Assembly (NCBI GenBank): GCA_902762305.1
Contig: CACWNW010000005.1
Location: forward strand, 1-64,000
Source: Fibrobacter succinogenes
Lineage (GTDB): Bacteria > Fibrobacterota > Fibrobacteria > Fibrobacterales > Fibrobacteraceae
DNA length: 64,000 bases
Reading direction: 5' to 3'
Below the pieces are notes generated by a model that searched no databases, had not been told where the DNA came from, and was given only the letters and a program-made list of their open reading frames with translations. Shown here one piece after another: positions 57,963-64,000 of the stretch; position 1 is the stretch's first letter; each line of letters starts with the position of its first letter. The position numbers and the translations under genes are program-made.

Positions 57963-60900
57963 ATGAAAATGACGTTAAAGACAGTACTGGCTGTTGCGTT
58001 CGGCTGTGGCATGGCCACGGCTGCGGGCAATATGGCGGCACCGGAAAACCCGGCGACCGGTATCTGGATTCAGCAGGTGGGCGATATCGTGCCGCATGCC
58101 TCCACGAAGGCGACGCTGTACTATACCAAGTATAGCCAGGACGACCGCGTGAAGGACCTGAACTACTACTACGACGGTGCGGGCTACCTGCAGTTGCTCA
58201 GCAAGGAGACGCTGTGTACCTCGGGCGACGGAATGCAGGGTGCCGACGGTATCGTGCACCACCCGGATGGCGACCTCCTCGTTGCGGCGCAGGGGCAGAA
58301 TATTCACAAGGTGAGCAAGACCGCGAAGAAGGAAGGCACCAATGGCGGCAGGTGCGTGGTGAAGACCGCGACTCCGGCTACCAGCACGGAAGGCTTCTGG
58401 CACTTGATGATGGACCCGAACCAGGAATGGCTCTGGGCGGCGGGTATCCCCGGCTACCTCTACAGGTTCTCGACCAAGATTGACAAGGACCATCCCGAAA
58501 AGAAGAACTTCGCGGACAAGGGCTACAGGGTGGAACTCGTCCCCAAGTCTACGGATAGGGTGCAGAAGAAGAAACTTGCTACGCTTATCTGGGACAAGGA
58601 CGGCAACGCCTTCTTCACGTATTCCGACTATTTTGGCGGCGGATGTGAAGCCAGCTCCAGAGGTACCCCCTGTTCCGAACAGTCCAAGAAGGAACGTAGG
58701 GCCGGTGCTTACTTCGGCTACATCACCGATACGACCTGGACCAAGGTGACCAATTCCAACAAGAACTCGATCGGCGGCGAAGTCGGCGACTCCGTCATTA
58801 CCAAGCTCGGTACGACAATCCTTATCGACTCCCTCGAAGGTGCGCATGGCGGTACCTACGACCCGTATTCCGAGACCATTTTCGTATTCGGCGGTGCGCG
58901 TATCGTGCAGATTAGGCCCTACAAGCAGGGCGGCAAGATGAAGGCGGAAGTCATCGCGTTCATCGACCTGCGTGACTATTTCTTCGTTGAATCCGAGGCG
59001 AACCTGACCCCGCCGAGAACTCCCGATGTGGGCTGGCGACTCGACCAGGGTACTGTCGACGGCATGGGCCACCTTTTTGTGGCTAGCAATACGGGCCACC
59101 TCGTGTTCGTGGACTACGCGGCGAACCCGAACAAGAAAATCAACGACAACGTGCTCGTGCACGTGCAGTGGATCGACAACTATCTCGATGACCTTGCTCC
59201 CCTTTCGGGTGCGGGCGTCATCCGTACTGGCGCGCAGACCGGTTCCGACGAGGAAGAATCGAGCAGCAGCATCGGCTTCAGCTCGTCGCGCATTACCTAC
59301 CAGGAATCCTCTTCCAGCGCGAAGTCCAGCAGCAGTGTGAAGTCCTCTTCTTCGGGTACTTCCAGCGGCAACAATCCTGGTTCTTCGGGCGGCAACCCGG
59401 GCTCCAGCGGCAACAATCCCGGTTCTTCTAACGACAATCCGGGTTCCAGCGGTAACAACCCCGGTTCTTCTAACGATAATCCGGGCAACTCCAGCGGTAA
59501 TAACCCCGGTTCTTCTAACGACAACCCGGGCAACTCCAGCGGCAACAACCCCGGCTCCTCGGGCGACAACCCGGGCAACTCCAGCGGTAACAACCCCGGT
59601 TCTTCTAACGACAACCCGGGCAACTCCAGCGGCAACAACCCCGGCTCCTCGGGCGACAACCCGGGCAATTCTTCGGGTGGCAATTCGGGCAATTCCTCCG
59701 GCAACAATTCGGGATCCTCTTCTAGCAGGCAGCCCGGCGCCGAAGATATCGAAAACAGCTCGAGCTCCTCGAGGGTGTATGTCGGGTTCGAAGACTACGA
59801 CCTCTCCAGCAGTGGCGGCATCGATTTCTACCCGTCCGACGACAAGTACGAGAAGGGTGATTCCCTCGTTGCGACTGCTACGGTGCTCCTGCCTGTGGAT
59901 TCCACGAGCGGTACTGGCCTCATCAAGATTGGCGAAAACTACTATATGACAGAGGACAACCCGACCGGGCTCAATCTCGACCTGCGTGTGAATTCCGGAC
60001 TGGATTCCGCCCAGGTGGGCCAGGTGGTGGCTCTCACGCTTGATTCTGCGAAGGTCGCCGAATACTTCGGCACCAACCTGGACAGCCTCACGTTCGCGAC
60101 GGGCTCGGGCCTTATCCTGATTGACCCCACGAACCCGACTCCGAGCGACACCATCAGGGTGAACGCCGACGGCTCCATTACTATCTGGGTGACTGCGGAC
60201 AGCGCCATCCAGGGTGGTTCCATCATCGTGCACGATCCTGTGAACAACACGACCGTCATTATCGACAACATCAACTTCTACGACCCGATTCCGGATGCCG
60301 AACTCGGCTACATCAAGGATACCGACGGCAACGACTCGCTCGACTACGTAGAAATCGTGCTGAAGGATTCCGTGATTTCGGAACTCGAGGTGGCGTCTGT
60401 GGCGCTCGTGGTGAACGGCGATACGCTCAAGACGAAGCATAAGCCCACATTGAACGGCACGCGCGACCGCATATCCGTGAACGTGGGCGACCTGGTGTTC
60501 CCGGAGAAGTTCCCGGAAGACGCCTACGCCATCATCACGTACACCAGCGTGCATGACGGCTCGACCTACGTCCGCGAGGCGGGTATCGTCGAAGTCGGCA
60601 GCAACGTCATCAAGGATGCCTTCGCTATCCGCAACACGAGAGGCAAGGACTCGCTGTTCATCGAGTTCAATATCGACCTCATCCCGAAGGACCTTGCGAC
60701 GCCCGAACTGCTCGTGATGCTCAAGCAAGATGCCAAGCGCTACGGCTTCGACCTTGACCAGATATCCAACGTGTACATGCCGACCAGGAACATGATTATC
60801 CTCGTGGGCACCGACATGAAGCTCAAGGGCAACAAGCGCGACAGCGTCTCGCTGCACCCGCAGGTGCAGTTCAGCAACCTCCGCTACGTGACCTCCGATG

Positions 60901-62153
60901 AATACGAACGCGAAGTGCCGGTGACCGTCGTTGACCGCCTGCCTTCTGTAGTCGAAGTCGAGTACAGGGACGAAGACGGCGATGGCGTGCTTGACCATGC
61001 GGTTACCGTGTTCAGCGAAGCGCTGAGCGGCAAGGAAAAGGATATGATATATGCGACGTTCCCGTGGTACAGCGAACGCGGCATGCTTATCCAGCTGCAG
61101 GCCCAGCCCTCCGACATGAAGTTCGACGGCAAGGATTCCACGAGGCTCGTGTGGGAAGTGCATTCGACGACCCCGCTTGCCAAGGGCGTGACGAGCATCA
61201 GCGAGTCCCTGCCGAATGCGACCATATTCAGTTACTACGATGTGCTCGGCCAGACGTTCGTGAGCGAAGAGCCTGCACCGATTGTCGACAAGATGTCGCC
61301 GGTGGTCGCTGGCGTTACCCTGAGCTACGGGAACAAGGCTGACACCCTCATCGTGTACTTCTCCGAAGTCATCAAGTACAAGGATCTGAAGGGCAACGAC
61401 TTCTTCAGCTACATCCACGGCAAGGACACCATCGATATCAACCCGAAGGGAATCGACTGGGCTGCCGATGGCCTGAGCGCGAAGCTCATCATCGACGGCA
61501 GCGTCTCCACTATCCTCCCGGGCGACTCGCTCATGGTGGTGAAGGGCGCGAAGAGCGTCATCCAGGATAACTTCGGCAACGTCGCCGGCGAAAAGCCGAG
61601 TCCGGTCGTGATTGCTGGCCTCTTGAACCACCTTGTCGAGGCTACCAACATGGGTACCTTCGACGGCGAAGACGAAGTGCTGCGCACCTTGAGTTCCGTG
61701 AACCTGCGCTACATGGACGGTTCTACGACCAAGGAAGACATGGAGAAGGAGGGAGCGCTCGGACAGCTGGTGCAGCTGGGTGAACGCTTCGTGCCGCAAC
61801 TCCTCGACCGCGCGCAGATTTCTGCCGACGGTACGGTAGACCCGACTGTGCTCGATTCGCTCGACCCGGAGAAGGTGTTCATCACGTTCGTGGTGAACTA
61901 CTACGATCACCTGGGCCAGTACGTGAACGACACGACCATCCTCGTGCCCTGTAACAGCCCGAAGTTCGGCGGCAACTGCCTTGTTTCGGACAAGAAGCTG
62001 TTCGTGAACTGGAACTTCAAGGACCATCGCGGTCGCTTCGTGGGTACCGGCGTGTATAGCGTCCAGTTCAAGATGGTCGTCCGTTACGAGAAGAAGAAGA
62101 TCGAGGAAGAAATCAAGGATAAGTGGGGCGTCCGCCGCAAGAAGAAAAAATAA
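57963..62153 (+). CDS. large secreted protein with repeat linker and Ig-like domains (1396 aa)
   Basis: Signal peptide (V-A-F-G-C-G-M-A-T-A-A-G). Residues ~30-420 look like a beta-propeller-type domain (G-M-Q-G-A-D-G-I-V-H-H-P-D-G-D-L; W-H-L-M-M-D-P-N-Q-E-W-L-W). Then comes a Ser/Gly/Asn/Pro linker (about 430-600), largely tandem copies of a 15-residue unit with N-N-P-G-S-S-N-D-N-P-G-N-S-S-G. Several Ig/cadherin-like modules with acidic loops (D-T-D-G-N-D-S-L-D; D-E-D-G-D-G-V-L-D) follow, and a final domain homologous to the end of the upstream protein (Y-D-H-L-G-Q-Y-V ... H-R-G-R-F-V-G-T-G-V-Y-S). The very end is highly basic (R-R-K-K-K-K). Probably a surface protein or adhesin. Confidence 0.72.
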   Translation: MKMTLKTVLAVAFGCGMATAAGNMAAPENPATGIWIQQVGDIVPHASTKATLYYTKYSQDDRVKDLNYYYDGAGYLQLLSKETLCTSGDGMQGADGIVHHPDGDLLVAAQGQNIHKVSKTAKKEGTNGGRCVVKTATPATSTEGFWHLMMDPNQEWLWAAGIPGYLYRFSTKIDKDHPEKKNFADKGYRVELVPKSTDRVQKKKLATLIWDKDGNAFFTYSDYFGGGCEASSRGTPCSEQSKKERRAGAYFGYITDTTWTKVTNSNKNSIGGEVGDSVITKLGTTILIDSLEGAHGGTYDPYSETIFVFGGARIVQIRPYKQGGKMKAEVIAFIDLRDYFFVESEANLTPPRTPDVGWRLDQGTVDGMGHLFVASNTGHLVFVDYAANPNKKINDNVLVHVQWIDNYLDDLAPLSGAGVIRTGAQTGSDEEESSSSIGFSSSRITYQESSSSAKSSSSVKSSSSGTSSGNNPGSSGGNPGSSGNNPGSSNDNPGSSGNNPGSSNDNPGNSSGNNPGSSNDNPGNSSGNNPGSSGDNPGNSSGNNPGSSNDNPGNSSGNNPGSSGDNPGNSSGGNSGNSSGNNSGSSSSRQPGAEDIENSSSSSRVYVGFEDYDLSSSGGIDFYPSDDKYEKGDSLVATATVLLPVDSTSGTGLIKIGENYYMTEDNPTGLNLDLRVNSGLDSAQVGQVVALTLDSAKVAEYFGTNLDSLTFATGSGLILIDPTNPTPSDTIRVNADGSITIWVTADSAIQGGSIIVHDPVNNTTVIIDNINFYDPIPDAELGYIKDTDGNDSLDYVEIVLKDSVISELEVASVALVVNGDTLKTKHKPTLNGTRDRISVNVGDLVFPEKFPEDAYAIITYTSVHDGSTYVREAGIVEVGSNVIKDAFAIRNTRGKDSLFIEFNIDLIPKDLATPELLVMLKQDAKRYGFDLDQISNVYMPTRNMIILVGTDMKLKGNKRDSVSLHPQVQFSNLRYVTSDEYEREVPVTVVDRLPSVVEVEYRDEDGDGVLDHAVTVFSEALSGKEKDMIYATFPWYSERGMLIQLQAQPSDMKFDGKDSTRLVWEVHSTTPLAKGVTSISESLPNATIFSYYDVLGQTFVSEEPAPIVDKMSPVVAGVTLSYGNKADTLIVYFSEVIKYKDLKGNDFFSYIHGKDTIDINPKGIDWAADGLSAKLIIDGSVSTILPGDSLMVVKGAKSVIQDNFGNVAGEKPSPVVIAGLLNHLVEATNMGTFDGEDEVLRTLSSVNLRYMDGSTTKEDMEKEGALGQLVQLGERFVPQLLDRAQISADGTVDPTVLDSLDPEKVFITFVVNYYDHLGQYVNDTTILVPCNSPKFGGNCLVSDKKLFVNWNFKDHRGRFVGTGVYSVQFKMVVRYEKKKIEEEIKDKWGVRRKKKK
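59364..59715 (+). repeat. in-frame tandem repeats, 45-base unit
   Basis: Several near-identical 45-base units (coding for 15 residues with N-N-P-G-S-S and N-P-G-N-S-S-G) inside the linker of the 1396-residue protein. Runs of CCCCGGTTCTTCTAACGA recur. Unit number could vary by strand slippage without breaking the frame. Confidence 0.85.
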
Positions 62154-62206
62154 CCGTTTATGCCACCCTCGAGCAAGGCCGTAGGCCAGGGGGTAAGGAT
62201 ATGAGA

Positions 62207-62234
62207 AAAGCTCCGCGCAACCGCGCGGAGCTTT
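62207..62234. terminator. bidirectional terminator
   Basis: Perfect 12-base stem AAAGCTCCGCGC / GCGCGGAGCTTT between two convergent genes. Confidence 0.85.
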
Positions 62235-62256
62235 GTGGTTTAATGCCTTAAGAAGA

Positions 62257-64000
62257 CTACTTGATAGAAATCTTGCGGAAGGAGTCACCGGAGCGGACGA
62301 TGTACATGCCCTTGTTGGGAATGTCGAAGGTCATGTCCAGTCCATTCGATACCTTGTGGCTGATTTCCTTGCCGCGCAAGTCGAATAGAACCACCTTCTG
62401 GCCGGCGAGAGTGTTGCTTACGACAAGCTTCTGGTCTTGAACGTATGCTTCGAAACTCGGCATGGCCTTTTCCTGTGCGATTTCGGGCTTGGCGGGCTTG
62501 ACAGCCTTCTTGCTCAAAGGGTACGTAGTAGAGAAATCTACGTACTTGACCGTCCTAGATTTACTGTTGGAAGTCGTAATGGAAGCGCCGTTTGATGAGA
62601 AGAACTTGATATAATACTTGCGAGTTGCCGTATTAACAACGCAGAAATCCGAATATCCATTGCCATCGAAGTCGCCTACGAGGAACTGCAGGGGATCGGA
62701 ACCATAGAGGCCTACGTTGCTGAAAGCTATGTTGAAATTGTGGTAACCGCCCCTACTCATAATGGCTTTTGCGGCACCGGATGTCCTATGGACAATCAGT
62801 TTGTCGTCAATGCCGTCTCCATCAAAATCGCCTGCCAAGAATTGGTAGCTTGAATGATCCATATTCGCATGCTGCTGTTCGCAGGAGGAATTTACGTTGT
62901 AGGGCAAATAAAGGGGCCAGTTGTAAACTCTGCATCCGTTATAAATTCCAGTTTCTAGGCGATGCCTGCTAAAACTAGAGCGGATGTACCAAGCGTCCAC
63001 AACAGAATCGGCGAGAGCAAAGTCTGTGATATGGTCTCCATCGAAATCACCGACTATGGGCTTGAGGTAGTTGGAATTAATAGTGGTTTCTACAAAACCG
63101 GTGCCGGTGCCTGTGAGACCATAATATGTCAAGTCGTTTAGATTCATGAATGTTCCATCAATGCTGGAGCGCATGTACCATTTCTTTGTGCTCGTCTGGA
63201 ATGCGGCCAAGTCTGCCTTACCATCGCCATTGTAATCGCCGCTTAGTATGGTAAAGGTCGGTGATATTTCAGACACCATGAAATTGGCAGGAATGTATTG
63301 GACCCCTGCGTTGCCAGTTATGCTGGAATGAATATTCCAATAACTTTTATTGTTCTTAAACGCCACGACGCCGAAATCCGTCTTGCCATCGCCATCGTAA
63401 TCTCCTGTTATGATTTGATACGAGGGATAACCGTCTCTAGAGAATAGTGTTTCCCCCCAAATGGGGCTGCGGCCATTAGAACTTTTACTAGAGCCTATGT
63501 ACCATTTGAAATTTTTTGTCCGCAATTCTTCTACAGCTCCGAGTTCATCAATTCCATCGCCGTCAAAGTCTCCGACAAAGAACCGCAAACGATTGGTGGT
63601 ATTGACATTGAATGTATTTTCGTTGCTGTAATTGATGTTGTGCTGTACCCAGTTGGCTCCGTTTAGTATTTCCCACATCGGCCAAATGCCTCTCTGCAAC
63701 GAGACATAGTCTATTCCTGTTTCTGGATCATGTGCCATATAACCATTGTTATTGAGCCAGTTGTTATCATATGTTCCCGAATTTCTTGGAGCGCTGAACG
63801 ATAACAGGTAACGGTCATTAATGATACGGCCAAATTTGTCACCGGAGACGCCTATATTGTTAATCCAACTCATGTAGTTGTCTTGATGTGCTACGTTATA
63901 GGAATTGTCCTTATTCCATTGGTATCCGTTGGTTGAATAATATTTTTGAATGCGCATCATGTAGTCGAAGTTCTTATCCGGTAGCCACATTTCAAATCTG
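62257..64000 (-). CDS. FG-GAP (VCBS) repeat surface protein with type-A sorting tail, partial
   Basis: The frame is still open at the window edge and the Met at 63990 has no signal peptide behind it, so the 5' part lies outside. At least six FG-GAP repeats are visible by their calcium loops: G-D-F-D-G-D-G-I-D-E, G-D-Y-D-G-D-G-K-T-D, G-D-Y-N-G-D-G-K-A-D, G-D-F-D-G-D-H-I-T-D, G-D-F-D-G-D-G-I-D-D, G-D-F-D-G-N-G-Y-S-D. These form an integrin-like beta-propeller. The last ~75 residues are the type-A sorting tail (V-V-L-F-D-L-R-G-K-E ... K-G-M-Y-I-V-R-S ... K-I-S-I-K). The missing N-terminal part might hold an enzyme domain. Confidence 0.85.
   Translation of the reverse strand, partial: RFEMWLPDKNFDYMMRIQKYYSTNGYQWNKDNSYNVAHQDNYMSWINNIGVSGDKFGRIINDRYLLSFSAPRNSGTYDNNWLNNNGYMAHDPETGIDYVSLQRGIWPMWEILNGANWVQHNINYSNENTFNVNTTNRLRFFVGDFDGDGIDELGAVEELRTKNFKWYIGSSKSSNGRSPIWGETLFSRDGYPSYQIITGDYDGDGKTDFGVVAFKNNKSYWNIHSSITGNAGVQYIPANFMVSEISPTFTILSGDYNGDGKADLAAFQTSTKKWYMRSSIDGTFMNLNDLTYYGLTGTGTGFVETTINSNYLKPIVGDFDGDHITDFALADSVVDAWYIRSSFSRHRLETGIYNGCRVYNWPLYLPYNVNSSCEQQHANMDHSSYQFLAGDFDGDGIDDKLIVHRTSGAAKAIMSRGGYHNFNIAFSNVGLYGSDPLQFLVGDFDGNGYSDFCVVNTATRKYYIKFFSSNGASITTSNSKSRTVKYVDFSTTYPLSKKAVKPAKPEIAQEKAMPSFEAYVQDQKLVVSNTLAGQKVVLFDLRGKEISHKVSNGLDMTFDIPNKGMYIVRSGDSFRKISIK

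Noticed and set aside
59364-59715. CRISPR-like array
   Set aside because: The repeats are 45-base coding units in frame within a protein linker, with no spacers of unique sequence.
57975-62288. Very long open frame (1437 codons) on the minus strand
   Set aside because: Lies fully antisense to the 1396-residue secreted protein with signal peptide and repeats; it arises from GC-rich third positions of that gene and shows no family motif.

Overview
This window fits a Fibrobacter-type bacterium (phylum Fibrobacterota, close to F. succinogenes). The evidence is a lipoprotein carrying the Fibrobacter major paralogous (FISUMP, TIGR02145-like) domain. There are also many secreted proteins with poly-Ser linkers, a GH10 xylanase and other secreted proteins ending in a type-A (Por/T9SS-like) sorting tail, and Gram-negative envelope genes (bamD, lptF, lptG, a secretin). 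Housekeeping genes are GC-rich. The RHS-associated cassettes and some surface-protein genes are clearly AT-rich.

Layout. 1-3509: the 3' end of an RHS gene (frameshifted), a signal-peptide immunity-like gene, an orphan RHS C-terminal module, a second immunity-like gene, and the out-of-frame remnant of another gene end. 3709-7976: secretin plus three inner-membrane partner genes of a type IV pilus/type II secretion machine. 7997-12327: GH10 xylanase (-), DUF2238 membrane protein, flavodoxin-like lipoprotein, a secreted protein and a 50-residue peptide gene. 12585-20036: XPB-like helicase (-), tRNA-Thr (-), TPR protein, then a minus-strand operon bamD / outer-membrane protein / PHP-domain protein / rhomboid. 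20101-26010: plus-strand operon lptF-lptG-diguanylate cyclase-Na+/solute symporter. 26127-30502: double SIMPL-domain protein, small membrane protein, UvrD/PcrA helicase. 30870-33931: anaerobic ribonucleotide reductase operon. 34071-39762: two-domain lipoprotein, tRNA-Gly (-), class III cyclase (-), small membrane protein (-), hemW, FISUMP lipoprotein (-). 39957-54969: a very large RHS-related secreted protein, a full RHS protein and three tightly coupled small exported or lipoprotein genes. 55225-64000: two large secreted proteins with a shared C-terminal domain, then a convergent FG-GAP-repeat surface protein cut by the window end.

Two results stand out. First, the class III ribonucleotide reductase is split: nrdD ends without the glycyl-radical motif, and a separate 48-codon gene (33226-33372) with its own ribosome binding site encodes exactly that domain, directly before nrdG. 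Second, the two RHS loci, about 47 kb apart, look like a cassette-exchange polymorphic toxin system. The toxin tails differ in the middle but share conserved entry and exit motifs, two immunity-like genes share an almost identical 43-codon 3' end, and the same 27-nt gene end (26/27 identical) marks the distal edge of both arrays.

All calls rest on reading the sequence and on family knowledge. No database search was run.
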